The notes: generated by a model from the letters alone, not told the origin. DNA of 64,000 bases from a bacterium 336/3 (GCA_001281695.1 LJIE01000004.1:27010-91009), one strand, 5' to 3'; numbered from the stretch's first letter, positions 43,529 through 52,830 are shown. Program-made: numbers and translations.

Positions 43529-44356
43529 TTAAAACTGAAACTCCCACCCAATATGAGCTGTAATTACGGGCATTAGCTTTCGTGTCCTTTTTTCTTCTTG
43601 ATTGATTACTATTTTATTGGTACCCAATACAGGCATCTGTACTCCTGCCCAAGGCAGTAGATACAATCCTAATTTTTTAAATGGAAACCACTGAAATCCG
43701 ACTTGTGGCGTTAAAACAAAATGATTGGCTTCACCTTTGTATTGGTTTACCTGATTATACAGAAATTGATTCCATTGTATTCTTAAACCTGGTTGTAAGC
43801 CTCCTCTTTTAAGTCCAAATCTAAATTGATATTGAGCCTCAATGCCTAATCCATTCCATTGTGTTTCCCAGTCGTCTCCTTCAAAATCATTTGTCAATAG
43901 AATAGTTTTACCAAAATTACCACTCCACCTACCCGAATATCCCAAAATGCCCCAACGCAATCTAGGAAACTTGGCTAATCTCATATTGATGTTAGCATCA
44001 AATCCTACACCATTGGGCAATGTACCTATCCAGAAAGCAGGGTCAGTTTCTACAGAAAGATAAACTCCAGTGTTTTTTTCAGTATTTTGAGCATAAGTTG
44101 CTGATAGTGAAAACAATGACATCATCAGAATTATTATGCTTTTAGCAAGCAGGTTTTGTTTTTTAGCAAGATAGTGAAAAGCATTTTTTACAGCTTCTTG
44201 TGAGGGTTTAGGATTAAAACCCTGTTCTTCCCTTGCCTTAGAAATATTGCGAACAGAAGCCCTTACAGGTATTCCTTTTTCTAGCAATAAACGAACTAAA
44301 TTATTCCCTAAATGTCCGTTTGCACCACTAACAAGTGCTAAGTTATTTTGTACCAT
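43529..44356 (-). CDS. Chimeric ORF: epimerase/SDR termini fused to an outer-membrane barrel protein
   Basis: Residues 1-40 are the start of an NAD-dependent epimerase (NLALVSGANGHLGNNLVRLL, then VRASVRN). Residues about 41-68 read like the end of the same enzyme family (AREEQGFNPKPSQEAVKNAF, HYLAK), so the catalytic middle (about 250 residues) is gone. Residues 72-90 are a signal peptide (IIILMMSLFSLSATYAQ) and 91-275 a beta-barrel (KLGLYLLPWAGVQMP, VITAHIGWEFQF). The barrel may still be made from an internal start near residue 78; the dehydrogenase part cannot work. This looks like an in-frame deletion. Confidence 0.8.
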   Translation of the reverse strand: MVQNNLALVSGANGHLGNNLVRLLLEKGIPVRASVRNISKAREEQGFNPKPSQEAVKNAFHYLAKKQNLLAKSIIILMMSLFSLSATYAQNTEKNTGVYLSVETDPAFWIGTLPNGVGFDANINMRLAKFPRLRWGILGYSGRWSGNFGKTILLTNDFEGDDWETQWNGLGIEAQYQFRFGLKRGGLQPGLRIQWNQFLYNQVNQYKGEANHFVLTPQVGFQWFPFKKLGLYLLPWAGVQMPVLGTNKIVINQEEKRTRKLMPVITAHIGWEFQF

Positions 44357-44421
44357 ATTGTCTTTGCATTAAATGATGATACAAAGTTCTATGGTTCTTC
44401 ATTAAAAACGCTTCACAAATG

Positions 44422-44997
44422 TTACCTAATAATTTGCTTTCGTATTCTACTCAAACTTTTAGGATTCATCCCTAAAAAAGAAGCAATGTATTGTAAAGGC
44501 ACATTATGTAAGACAGTAGGATAATTTTCCATTAACTTAAAATATCGCTGTTCAGCAGTAAGTGTTGCTAAATCTTTGGTACGCTGTTCGTTGTAAATAA
44601 TAGATTGCTGAAATACCCAAATACTAAAATCTTTGAGTCTTTGGCTCTGTTCCATTAGAACATCTAAATCTTCTTTTGTGATTCGTAGTAATTGAGACTC
44701 TGTTATACATTCTAAGTTTTCGGTTGCTTTAGTCTGATGAATAAAATCGAAATAAGCAGTAATGAACCCTGGTGGACAGTTAATATGAGTTGTGATTTCA
44801 TTACCTTCTCTATCATAATAGAACAATCGTAAATAACCTTCTACAATAAAATACAAGTACTTAGGGATTTTTCCTTCTTCTTCTATAATACGATTTTTAG
44901 GTAACAAAACAGGTTCAAAGTATTTTTCACACAATATTTTATCTTGTTGTGCCAAAGAAGATTTTTGACTAATCAGGTTATATAGTTTTTCTAACAT
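44422..44997 (-). CDS. Crp/Fnr-family transcriptional regulator
   Basis: 191 residues: effector domain with FEPVLLPKNRIIEEEGKIPKYLYFIVEGYLRLFYYDREGNEITTH and the C-terminal winged helix ending VPLQYIASFLGMNPKSLSRIRKQII. No Fnr cysteines and no clear cAMP phosphate-binding motif. It lies next to the chimeric ORF and the DUF4386 gene, all on the minus strand. Confidence 0.9.
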   Translation of the reverse strand: MLEKLYNLISQKSSLAQQDKILCEKYFEPVLLPKNRIIEEEGKIPKYLYFIVEGYLRLFYYDREGNEITTHINCPPGFITAYFDFIHQTKATENLECITESQLLRITKEDLDVLMEQSQRLKDFSIWVFQQSIIYNEQRTKDLATLTAEQRYFKLMENYPTVLHNVPLQYIASFLGMNPKSLSRIRKQIIR

Positions 44998-45147
44998 TCA
45001 AACTTCAAAATAAATGTTTTATGAAATATAAATCTACCTTTTTTAAATACCTTTCTAGCAGCATAAGGCTTACTTGAAGCCTTATGTGCTACAATTTTTC
45101 ATTAATTTAATAAGTTTTAACCCCTCATACCATTTTTCTATTCATTA

Positions 45148-45840
45148 TCAGTCAATTTTCGTTTTTAGTAATTTTACACCAACTACTAATAGCCAAATGA
45201 TCCATAAAGTACTCCCAATAAAACCCGCCCATGAAAACACGAAAATATTTGGCATTACTGAGGCAAATAGTTCTGTTTGTGCAAATAGATAAATAAATGA
45301 AGAAATGTAACCAAGCCAAACTACCCACTTTGGAAACAATTTGAGTTGTGCAAAAGCAGAAGTCATCATAATTATCCAGACAATAGTAAACAATTGTCCT
45401 ATATGTTCTCCCAAAACTACACCACCATATTGATGTACAACTTGAAATGCAACTTTAACAGATTCCTTGGTCATTTCGTTTCCTTTTACAAAATTGTTGG
45501 CTAAAACAGGTACTACAAAAGTCCAACGTAGTAAGCCAATCATTTGTACTAATAAACTGACTACTCCCAGAATTGTAGCCCAACGAACAAAATAAAATTT
45601 TTGTTCTAATTTTTGCCCTATCAGGATGTAAGCTTTCAAAAGTGGCAATCCTAAAATAGCAAATGCCCACCAAGTCCAAATTAGTCGATTACCACCTTCC
45701 TGAAATTTTGTTAATATTACTTCTGTTTCCTGCCTCAAAATTTCAGGATAATCAAAAATAATGGTTAAAATAATATAAGGAATAAGTACCCCCAAAGCAC
45801 CTAAAATGAACAAAATTCCGATTTTTTTCTCTGTATTCAT
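45148..45840 (-). CDS. DUF4386-like membrane protein
   Basis: 230 residues with six transmembrane helices (IGILFILGALGVLIPYIILTIIF, WTWWAFAILGLPLLKAYILI, WATILGVVSLLVQMIGLLRW, FTIVWIIMMTSAFAQL, VVWLGYISSFIYLFAQ, FIGSTLWIIWLLVVGVKLL), the pattern of DUF4386. The function is unknown. It is 12 bp downstream of a beta-barrel gene, hence probably in one operon. Confidence 0.75.
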   Translation of the reverse strand: MNTEKKIGILFILGALGVLIPYIILTIIFDYPEILRQETEVILTKFQEGGNRLIWTWWAFAILGLPLLKAYILIGQKLEQKFYFVRWATILGVVSLLVQMIGLLRWTFVVPVLANNFVKGNEMTKESVKVAFQVVHQYGGVVLGEHIGQLFTIVWIIMMTSAFAQLKLFPKWVVWLGYISSFIYLFAQTELFASVMPNIFVFSWAGFIGSTLWIIWLLVVGVKLLKTKID

Positions 45841-45852
45841 TGTGTTAATTAT

Positions 45853-46554
45853 TTAAAAATTAAAAGCAGTTCCAAATGATAAAGCTCCAAAACGCCAGTT
45901 ATCATTACCAATATCATTTACTTCAACACGTGTATTGGCTAATTGGTATCCGACCTTTAATTCAATTGCTTTACTTTTAGTTTTGAATGGTGTAAATGCA
46001 TAACCTACTTCAAATCCTACAACAGAACCTATTCCAAATTGATGAAAGAAATTTTGTTCACCATTGCTGTTGAGATATCTATTTTTGGTAAGAACAGCCG
46101 CTATTCCGAAATCGGTTTTGATAAATAAATTACTTTTTTCCAAGGGATAATATTTAGCAGCAACACCTGCAGTAATAAAATTGAAAAAATAGGCTTCTTC
46201 ATATCCACTTTTTTCGGGATTGGAACTTGTTTGTGCATTTCTTACAATAGCACCTACCATCAATCCTTTCACTTTTTCTATTGGCTTATAAAATCCAATA
46301 GAAAAAGTATAGCCTGAACTTCTTGAATAACTGCCCACATTTTTTCTGCTACCCATTTCATCAATATAATATGATTGTTGCTCATCTCTCAATCCTTTCG
46401 CTCTAAGTAATTCTTTACCTTTATTGAAAAATGGAAGTACATAACCAATTCCAACTTCAACTTTCGTAGCTTGAGAAAGTGGATTTTGTGCCTTAACTGA
46501 AAATATACTTATTGAAAAGACCATAAGTAAGCCTAAAATTATTTTGTTTTTCAT
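45853..46554 (-). CDS. Outer-membrane beta-barrel protein, hypothetical
   Basis: 233 residues with a signal peptide (SISIFSVKAQ) and barrel strands (ATKVEVGIGYVLPFFNKG, YTFSIGFYKPIEKVKGLMVGAIVRN, FFNFITAGVAAKYYPLEKSNLFIKTDFGIAAVL, AIELKVGYQL, ending FGALSFGTAFNF). Terminal Phe as in outer-membrane proteins. No specific family. It starts 4 bp after the preceding barrel gene. Confidence 0.75.
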   Translation of the reverse strand: MKNKIILGLLMVFSISIFSVKAQNPLSQATKVEVGIGYVLPFFNKGKELLRAKGLRDEQQSYYIDEMGSRKNVGSYSRSSGYTFSIGFYKPIEKVKGLMVGAIVRNAQTSSNPEKSGYEEAYFFNFITAGVAAKYYPLEKSNLFIKTDFGIAAVLTKNRYLNSNGEQNFFHQFGIGSVVGFEVGYAFTPFKTKSKAIELKVGYQLANTRVEVNDIGNDNWRFGALSFGTAFNF

Positions 46555-46558
46555 AATG

Positions 46559-47014
46559 TTAAAATTTGAATGAATAGCTAACGCTTGGTGTTGGATTAAT
46601 TTTGAGGTTTGGTCCTTTAGCTACAAGAGCAATTGCCCCAATTCTTAGGTTCAAACCCTGCCAGACATACCAACGAAACCCTGCTTCAATGCCTAATGCA
46701 TTTTTATCTTTGTAATCTCTTGTCATACCTCTTAAATAAGACAGTCCACCATAGAATGATGAAGGAATTTTTTTTTCTCCGATAGGAAGAAACCAATAAG
46801 TAAGACCTGCTTTTAAAAATTCAGTTGTAATCCCACTTTCAAAGTTGGTAGGATAATATCCTGCATGAATAGAAAATTGTTTACGCTGGTATTCTAAACC
46901 AATTGAAGGGTTTCTAAAAGCATTGATGCTTAGAGTGTTCTTAGGAAACTTGTTCTGTGCAAAGGCTACACTTGTCCATACAAGCATGAAAGCCAAAAGA
47001 AGATTTTTTTGCAT
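46559..47014 (-). CDS. Small outer-membrane beta-barrel protein, hypothetical
   Basis: 151 residues from the ATG at 47014, where the signal peptide (NLLLAFMLVWTSVAFAQ) starts; an upstream ATG would add a charged stretch before it. Strands include LSINAFRNPSIGLEYQRKQFSIHAGYYPTNF, LKAGLTYWFLPIGE, GGLSYLRGMTR, ALGIEAGFRWYVWQGLNLRIGAIAL and the terminal SVSYSFKF. It heads the unit of two barrels and a DUF4386 protein and lies next to a Crp/Fnr gene. Confidence 0.7.
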   Translation of the reverse strand: MQKNLLLAFMLVWTSVAFAQNKFPKNTLSINAFRNPSIGLEYQRKQFSIHAGYYPTNFESGITTEFLKAGLTYWFLPIGEKKIPSSFYGGLSYLRGMTRDYKDKNALGIEAGFRWYVWQGLNLRIGAIALVAKGPNLKINPTPSVSYSFKF

Positions 47015-47099
47015 ATCGTAAATTATTTTTTTATTACGATGCAAAGATGTTTCAATACAATATCAATTTACTAGACAAATGTCTAAAAGTGAATTTTGA

Positions 47100-47663
47100 T
47101 TACACTTTATTTCTTAGTCTGCTCAGATGTCTAGGTGTGATACCCAACATGGATGCGATATATTGTAAAGGTACTTGTTGTAGTAATTCAGGTTCTTCAC
47201 GCAATACTTTCTCATAACGCTCCTCAGCAGTCAGTGTTATGAGGTCAAATTTTGCTTTGTCAATACAGCATATTTGCCATTCAATGAGTTTAATATAAAA
47301 ATCTTTGAAGCTTGGAATCTCATTTTGTAAAGTTACTACATCTTTTTTGTCAATTACCCAAATTGTTGCATTTGTCAATGCTCTAATATTTTCCCTTGCA
47401 GGTGTTTCTGTCAAATAAGTTAAAAGAGAAGCGACAAAAGTATTTGGCAGTGAAATATATGTGGTTCGTTCTTCTCCAGTTTTCGTAATTGAGTAGTATT
47501 GAAATTGTCCAATTTCAATGAAACCCATTTGTAAAGACTTTTTGCCTTCTTTTACGAAATAGCTGCCTTTGTCAAATGACTGCTTTTTGAAGTAACTTAT
47601 AATTTTTTCAGTTTTTTCACTGTCAAAACTGATACTCTGAAAATAAAGTTTTAATGTTTCCAT
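47100..47663 (-). CDS. Crp/Fnr-family transcriptional regulator
   Basis: 187 residues: SFDKGSYFVKEGKKSLQMGFIEIGQFQYYSITKTGEERTTYISLP in the effector domain and VPLQYIASMLGITPRHLSRLRN as recognition helix. It is the intact relative of the relic at 5515-5690. It likely controls the adjacent beta-barrel genes (inference from position). Confidence 0.9.
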   Translation of the reverse strand: METLKLYFQSISFDSEKTEKIISYFKKQSFDKGSYFVKEGKKSLQMGFIEIGQFQYYSITKTGEERTTYISLPNTFVASLLTYLTETPARENIRALTNATIWVIDKKDVVTLQNEIPSFKDFYIKLIEWQICCIDKAKFDLITLTAEERYEKVLREEPELLQQVPLQYIASMLGITPRHLSRLRNKV

Positions 47664-47770
47664 AAGTTGATTGATATCATTTTGAAATACTGTCCCCTAG
47701 ATGAAGCACCCAAAAATATGTAGAAAATTATAGGAAAAAAAGTGTATTTTATCCTATAATTTTTACTACA

Positions 47771-48007
47771 ATGAAAAAAAGCAATTTTAGTGAAAGTCAA
47801 AAGAAAGCAATTGTACTGGAAGGCGAAAGAGGAATTCTGAGTATAGAAAAACTCTGTGAACAACATCAAATCTCACCAACCACCTATTACAAATGAAAAC
47901 AAGCTCAAAGTATAGAGCAAAATGAAATAAAGAAACGCTTACAAGCCCTTGAAAAAGAGAATGCTAAATTAAAGAAAATGTATTTGGAGTCTCTATTAGA
48001 AAAATAA
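47771..48007 (+). pseudogene. IS3-family transposase OrfA remnant
   Basis: The frame reads MKKSNFSESQKKAIVLEGER, SIEKLCEQHQISPTTYYK, then a stop codon, then KQAQSIEQNEIKKRLQALEK and ENAKLKKMYLESLLEK. This is the IS3/IS911-type OrfA helix-turn-helix plus leucine zipper with an in-frame TGA; OrfB is missing. A hairpin (AAATTATAGGA...TCCTATAATTT, 47726-47765) precedes it. Confidence 0.85.
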
Positions 48008-48122
48008 GTTCTGACAGAAGCAGTGTAGTTACAAGCCCAGAAGTGGAAGTGCTAACTTAATTGTGAGAAAGAGTTAGGAGAACCATAGGTCAACGTGAGC
48101 CAAAAATTCTTACTTTTGAAAA

Positions 48123-48239
48123 ATGAAACATAAACTTATCCGTAAAGTGTATGATACAGTATTTAAAATGAAAGCTGTAGAATTGGGTAATAAACGTTCC
48201 ATAATCACTATAGATTTTATCTATAAATATAAGATATGA
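48123..48239 (+). pseudogene. Second insertion-sequence transposase N-terminal fragment
   Basis: A 38-codon frame, MKHKLIRKVYDTVFKMKAVE followed by LGNKRSIITIDFIYKYKI, matches the start of IS3-type OrfA proteins (YDxxFKxKAVEL). It ends where the DoxX relic begins, so the element was truncated. Confidence 0.7.
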
Positions 48240-48634
48240 AGCTTAACCTTGAATATTATAGTATCATGAGTAGTACTATAGAATTTTTTGGCGAAGAAGT
48301 ATAAAAGTCCAACCAAAACAACCAATGGCATTATCAAATTGCCAATTTCTTTGTCTACTATGGCATGGCTAATAAAAGCAAACAATAAATTGAAAATGAA
48401 ACATGCATAAGCCCATTCTTTAAGTGTATTTGGTGTTTTAGGTAATATGATTGCTATTACACCAAGTATTTTAGCTACAATAAGTGGATATGCAAAGTAG
48501 TCGGGATAATCCAAAACTTTTGTAACAACTGTCATATACAGTGGTACTACAATCTAAGTAATCAAAGGCATTACACCCTCCATAAGGGTAATAATAATGG
48601 TAGTTACCCAAAATATAATTTTATTCTTTTTCAT
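48221..48634 (-). pseudogene. DoxX-like membrane protein gene with in-frame stop
   Basis: The frame starts MKKNKIIFWVTTIIITLMEG, VMPLIT, then a TAG stop, then VLDYPDYFAYPLIVAKILGV, LKEWAYACFIFNLLFAF and SHAIVDKEIGN, which is a complete DoxX-like four-helix protein apart from the stop. The C-terminus is replaced by insertion-element sequence. A shortened product from the ATG at 48535 would lack the first helix. It follows the AHSA1 gene by 6 bp, the usual partner order. Confidence 0.8.
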
Positions 48635-48640
48635 TATAAA

Positions 48641-49144
48641 TTATTGTATTAGTGATGATAATAAAGTATCTAATTGATTTAATCCCATTGTAAAGCCTTC
48701 TTTAAAGCCCATTTCTACAACTTTCTCTAAATCTGCTAAAGATTTATATTTTGCGACAATAGACACAAGGGTTTTATCATTTTCTTCAGTAAAAATATTT
48801 GTCCATTCTGTTCTTGGCATTTTTGTGTTAATTACTCCATTTTCATCACAAAAAGCATCTAAACCAGTATAGCTCATTTGATGTTCAATTTTTAAATAAT
48901 CGTTTTTGCACCAGTGAATTTCATTTTCTGGGCTAATCATACAATAAAGCCACATTCCTCCTTCTCTAAAATCCATTGACTTTGTTTTATTTTGATATGG
49001 CTTTGGAGCCCACCATTGGTCTAATAATTCAGGTTTTGTCCAAGCGTCCCATACCAAAGATAAACCTGCATTAAACTCACGTTTTACTTTTACTGTTTGT
49101 GTTTCTTTGTCAACTATAAAGTCAAATAATAAATTACTGTTCAT
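48641..49144 (-). CDS. SRPBCC/AHSA1-type protein
   Basis: 167 residues of the START-like SRPBCC fold: [52 protein letters not shown], and the C-terminal long helix [23 protein letters not shown]. Its start overlaps the ArsR-like gene by 4 bp. ArsR plus AHSA1 plus DoxX is a recurrent gene set in Bacteroidota; the ligand is unknown. Confidence 0.93.
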   Translation of the reverse strand: MNSNLLFDFIVDKETQTVKVKREFNAGLSLVWDAWTKPELLDQWWAPKPYQNKTKSMDFREGGMWLYCMISPENEIHWCKNDYLKIEHQMSYTGLDAFCDENGVINTKMPRTEWTNIFTEENDKTLVSIVAKYKSLADLEKVVEMGFKEGFTMGLNQLDTLLSSLIQ

Positions 49145-49461
49145 TTTTTCTGTTTTTTAATTGTTGCTAATATATTGTCAAGTTCGTTAAATCTGTTTTC
49201 CCAAAGCTGCCTAAATTGTTGAAGCCATTTATCTATTTCTTTCATCTTATTTAATTCTAGTGAATAATAAATTTCTCTACCTTTTTGTTCTTGTTTCACA
49301 AGTTCGCATTCCGTCAGAATACGTAAGTGCTTTGACACGGCTTGTCGGGTCGTATTAAAATTGTCGGCAATGGCGTTTGGTGTCATTGCCTGTAATGCAA
49401 TTAGGGTAATAATAGCTCGCCTTGTCGGGTCTGCAATTGCTTGAAAAATGTCTCTACGCAT
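49141..49461 (-). CDS. ArsR/SmtB-type winged-helix regulator
   Basis: 106 residues with [45 protein letters not shown] and [19 protein letters not shown]. The metal-binding cysteines of ArsR or SmtB are not present (only one Cys, in TECEL), so it is likely a non-metal regulator of the SRPBCC-associated subgroup. Confidence 0.93.
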   Translation of the reverse strand: MRRDIFQAIADPTRRAIITLIALQAMTPNAIADNFNTTRQAVSKHLRILTECELVKQEQKGREIYYSLELNKMKEIDKWLQQFRQLWENRFNELDNILATIKKQKK

Positions 49462-49539
49462 TGTTGTAATTAATTTTACTAAAATAGATATAATTAGTTA
49501 AGAGGATAGCAAATGCCGTAATTGGAAAAACATATGAGA

Positions 49540-49666
49540 ATTATAATCATCAATGATTATAAATATAATAATGGCACAAATTAAATCTATTGTAAAACCA
49601 GCATATGCCAAGCCATGAAGTTAATATTGAAAGTGTAATCCAATACACTATTTTTATCTTTTTCAT
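49540..49666 (-). pseudogene. Fragment of a second DoxX-like gene
   Basis: MKKIKIVYWITLSILTSW is a DoxX-like N-terminus; after a frame change the sequence reads HGLAYAGFTIDLICAIIIFI, matching the internal AYAGF-type helix of DoxX proteins. About half the gene is missing. It ends within a few bp of the RibD-like stop. Confidence 0.6.
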
Positions 49667-50232
49667 TTTGATATAGTGTATTTCAATATTACAATTCCAC
49701 AATCAAATTTTTGTGAATCAGCAAGAGTAAATTTTTGCATTTCGGTAAGCTCTTTAAAAATAGGCATTCCATTTCCTATTGCAGAAGGATTTACACATAA
49801 ATGTAATTCGTCAATAAGTTTGTTTTTGATTAGAGCTGAAACGAAAGTACCACCACCATAAGCAATAATATCTTTACCTGGTTTACTTTTTAAATTTGTA
49901 ATTTCTTCAACCAAGTCTCCTCTAGCAATCTCTGTATTGTCCCAAATAGAGTTCTCAAGAGTTTTTGTGAAGACGACTTTTGGAGTTGTTGTAAATTTAA
50001 TTCCACCTTCATATTCAGGATTTTTAGAGTCTTTGGCAACATTTGCCCAATGCGGAATAAAGCCTTCTGCCAGTTTTCTGCCCAAAACAATTGTGTCTAC
50101 TGGTTCGGTCAGTTGTCTTACATAATTTAGAATATCTTCCGTCCAAGGAAATGTCATCCAATCCATTTCTCCATTTGTACCTGAAATAAAACCGTCAATG
50201 GTCATTTGTACTTGTAATTTTAGTTTTCGCAT
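49663..50232 (-). CDS. Dihydrofolate reductase/RibD C-terminal domain protein
   Basis: 189 residues: MRKLKLQVQMTIDGFISGTNGEMDWM at the start, TIVLGRKLAEGFIPHW, TPKVVFTKTLE, GKDIIAYGGGTFVSALIKNKLIDELHLCVNP (NADPH-binding glycine loop) and the terminal IVILKYTI. This is the stand-alone RibD_C (YyaP/YwjB) group, which probably reduces small substrates; true riboflavin synthesis is not implied. Confidence 0.92.
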   Translation of the reverse strand: MRKLKLQVQMTIDGFISGTNGEMDWMTFPWTEDILNYVRQLTEPVDTIVLGRKLAEGFIPHWANVAKDSKNPEYEGGIKFTTTPKVVFTKTLENSIWDNTEIARGDLVEEITNLKSKPGKDIIAYGGGTFVSALIKNKLIDELHLCVNPSAIGNGMPIFKELTEMQKFTLADSQKFDCGIVILKYTISK

Positions 50233-50356
50233 TTCTTTATTTTTTTAATTATGAAACCAATCAGTTGCAAATATATATGCAACTATTCAGTTTCGCAAAT
50301 TTTTTTCAGTTTTTTTTCAGATTGTCAAAAAGGTTGGTCTGAGTTGTCAGTTTAGT

Positions 50357-50436
50357 GTTTTATATTTCAAATACAGAATACGCAATACACTTTTATCAAT
50401 TATCTAATGGACTTTTTATCTTTTTGATACTTTTTT
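50357..50436 (+). repeat. Dispersed repeat, copy B
   Basis: AATACAGAATACGCAATACA, then TTATCTAATGGACTTTTTAT, then CTTTTTGATACTTTTTT form a near-perfect inverted repeat of copy C (63286-63352). A terminator-like stem follows at 50530-50547. No gene is seen in 50233-50623. Confidence 0.75.
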
Positions 50437-50623
50437 CAATAAAATGAATGTATTGAACATTCTCAAGTTCAAAAAGACCTAAAGAATCACACCTTTTTCT
50501 AGACTTATATATTTTATTAGTAAAAAGGTAGCCCTTCTAAAAGGGCTAAAATTATTTTTCTTAATTAAGAATTGGGTTATTATCAACCAATAATACTTTT
50601 TTTAAGATTGCTATTTAGTTGCT

Positions 50624-50995
50624 TTACTTTGTCCACTCTGTCCAAGGAATAATAAATGGTAAGACCAAAACCCAAACTAAGAAGAACACAGCCATTCCTG
50701 ATGGATAATTTAGATTATTTTTTATGGCTGGAATAGCAACTACCAAAAGCCAAGACCCTTTATAAATGAGTTGGAGTAATAATATAGGTGAAAATGTCAT
50801 TGGCAGCCAAAGCCCACAAACTGACAAAACAGCAATAGCCAACCATAAACAACCTATCAAACGAATTAAATCTGTTGCTTGATAACTATTTTGAAAAATT
50901 GTAGCTAATGAAAGTTTAGGAAAAAATAGAGAAACTACACCTATATAACCTGCAACTATGATGTTTGCAATGTAAATCAATTTGATTGTTGTCAT
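50624..50995 (-). CDS. Small membrane protein, hypothetical
   Basis: 123 residues with four transmembrane helices (LIYIANIIVAGYIGVVSLFF, LIGCLWLAIAVLSVCGLWLP, LLQLIYKGSWLLVVAIPAI, GMAVFFLVWVLVLPFIIPWT). The family is not recognised, though the layout recalls DoxX- or DUF4345-like proteins. It lies 14 bp after the beta-barrel gene at 51010 on the same strand. Confidence 0.7.
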   Translation of the reverse strand: MTTIKLIYIANIIVAGYIGVVSLFFPKLSLATIFQNSYQATDLIRLIGCLWLAIAVLSVCGLWLPMTFSPILLLQLIYKGSWLLVVAIPAIKNNLNYPSGMAVFFLVWVLVLPFIIPWTEWTK

Positions 50996-51009
50996 AATTT
51001 TAGTACAAA

Positions 51010-51456
51010 TTAGAAAGTATAACCTACACCCGTTTTGATAACAGGATAAATGGAGTTGTTATCAGCATTGGTAGTTGAGCCAATACCTATTCTGTTGTCA
51101 AAGATACAATGTTTCCGATTTCCAAACCTATAAGCATACCCATAGCCTGCATAGGGTAAGAAAGTTATTTGCTCATCTTTGCGTAATAACTTATTTTCTA
51201 TCAAAGCAACACCTGTAAAAACGTAGTGTCCATCCATTCGATTTTTTAAGAAATATTTGAGATTAACTCCATGCGTATTCACAAAATTACTTTCAAATTG
51301 AAGAGTCAAGTTACCAATGGTCTTTACTTCAACTGTTAAGAGAGGTGTGAAAGGGAAAATTAGAAAACTCAGCCGAATGTTTGCTGATGGAGGCTTCGTT
51401 TGTCCTTTTGTCATGTAAAAGACAAAAACACAAATAATTAAAAACAAATATCTCAT
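51010..51456 (-). CDS. Hypothetical outer-membrane protein
   Basis: 148 residues with a signal peptide (YLFLIICVFVFYMTKGQ) and barrel-like strands (IRLSFLIFPFTPLLTVEVKTIGNLTLQFESNF, YVFTGVALIE, ITFLPYAGYGYAYRFGNRKHCIFDNRIGIGST, ending VIKTGVGYTF). Overlaps the SRPBCC gene by 4 bp. Confidence 0.7.
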   Translation of the reverse strand: MRYLFLIICVFVFYMTKGQTKPPSANIRLSFLIFPFTPLLTVEVKTIGNLTLQFESNFVNTHGVNLKYFLKNRMDGHYVFTGVALIENKLLRKDEQITFLPYAGYGYAYRFGNRKHCIFDNRIGIGSTTNADNNSIYPVIKTGVGYTF

Positions 51457-51932
51457 TTACTTTCTGCAATTTTTTTGATTTCTGCCATTACATTAGGCAA
51501 AATAGCTCGGTAATTTTTGCCTAACTTTTTGCCTAATACTTTTTTGAGTAAGCCTGTAAACTCCACCTCATGTGTAAAAAATGTTTTCCCATCTTTTACT
51601 TCTAAGGTTCGTTTAATAATAAGCCAACCAAAAGGGATTTTGGTTTTGAAAGTGTAAGATTTATTTGACTCTATTTCACTAATTACAAATTTTGATTTTG
51701 GTCCTTTATCAGGTATCAGTTTGCCTTTTGTACCAACAGTAAATTCGCCTTGTAAAGTGGCTTCTTTCAGTCCTTTGTCCCATTGTTTCCAATTTGGAAC
51801 ATCCGTCCATACTGCCCAAATTTTATCGCTTGTTGCATTGGTACTATCAGTATGTGAAAAATGATAGTTGGTTTGTTGTGCCTTTACTTGCATAAAACAG
51901 AATGTTAAAATGATTAGAAATAAATGTTTCAT
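51453..51932 (-). CDS. Secreted SRPBCC-family protein
   Basis: 159 residues with a signal peptide (LFLIILTFCFMQVKAQ), then a polyketide-cyclase-like START fold: ATSDKIWAVWTDVPNWKQWDKGLKEATL, VGTKGKLIPDKGPKSKFVI, IKRTLEVKDGKTFFTHEVEFTGLL and a C-terminal helix. Unusual in carrying an export signal, so it probably binds its ligand in the periplasm. First gene of a three-gene unit after a Crp/Fnr gene. Confidence 0.82.
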   Translation of the reverse strand: MKHLFLIILTFCFMQVKAQQTNYHFSHTDSTNATSDKIWAVWTDVPNWKQWDKGLKEATLQGEFTVGTKGKLIPDKGPKSKFVISEIESNKSYTFKTKIPFGWLIIKRTLEVKDGKTFFTHEVEFTGLLKKVLGKKLGKNYRAILPNVMAEIKKIAESK

Positions 51933-51997
51933 CTTTTAATGTGTTTAAATGATGATTCAAATTTCTTCATACAAATCAACTTTCTACTGCACCTATG

Positions 51998-52576
51998 TTA
52001 AGTTCGGTTTTCTTTGGCAATTTTTTTTCTAATCCTGCTCAATGATTGTGGGGCAATTCCAAAATAAGATGCTAAATATTGTAATGGAACTCTTTGTAAA
52101 AATTTCGGATTGGTTTCTAACAGCTTTTTATAGCGACTTTCTGCTGTCTCGGTTTGTATCTCTTGTAAAATTTCTTCTGTGTAATACTGAACTTCTTGTA
52201 CGAGTTTACGAACAAATGTATTCCAACTTTTGAGTTCCAACAAGTCGTTAGCTTGTTTCAAAGTAGTCTGCCAAATAATTGACTTCTCTATTGCCTGAAT
52301 ATTTTCAGTTGCTGGTTTTTCAAATGTAAAACTTACTTGTGATGTGAAGCAGTAAGGTGCTTCTGTAAAAAATTTCGTAATTTCATTACCATCTTTATTG
52401 ATGAAGTAGCGAAGTAAACCACTCTCAATAAAGTACAGGTGTCTACAAATTTTACCTTCCTGCAGAAGTATCTCGTCTTTTTGCAAAATTTGTTGAGTAA
52501 AGCAGTTCGAAATTTCCTTCCATTCGGTATCAGAAACTGCCGTATAGTTTTCTATAAATTTTCTAAACTCTTTCAA
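51998..52576 (-). CDS. Crp/Fnr-family transcriptional regulator
   Basis: 192 residues: QQILQKDEILLQEGKICRHLYFIESGLLRYFINKDGNEITKFFTEAP and the C-terminal VPLQYLASYFGIAPQSLSRIRKKI. Same subfamily as the other Crp/Fnr proteins here. It is 66 bp upstream of the secreted SRPBCC gene and on the same strand. Confidence 0.9.
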   Translation of the reverse strand: MKEFRKFIENYTAVSDTEWKEISNCFTQQILQKDEILLQEGKICRHLYFIESGLLRYFINKDGNEITKFFTEAPYCFTSQVSFTFEKPATENIQAIEKSIIWQTTLKQANDLLELKSWNTFVRKLVQEVQYYTEEILQEIQTETAESRYKKLLETNPKFLQRVPLQYLASYFGIAPQSLSRIRKKIAKENRT

Positions 52577-52830
52577 TTTTATTGCATTATTTATGTTGAG
52601 TTAATTCTCCTCCTTATTTGGTGAATATCCCTTTAAGTTTCTAATGTTATTATTTTTTAGTAATCTTAGTAGTTTTCAATCTTTTACTAAGACTATTGAT
52701 TGCCTAAAACCAATACTAATAACAGATTTTAAATCAGTAATAGAAGGATGATGGAATCCTCTAGAAAACTATTGGAGTTCTTTCAATGTTTTAGTAAATA
52801 GCTTTTTCCTTTGCAATTTTCATTTTTAGC

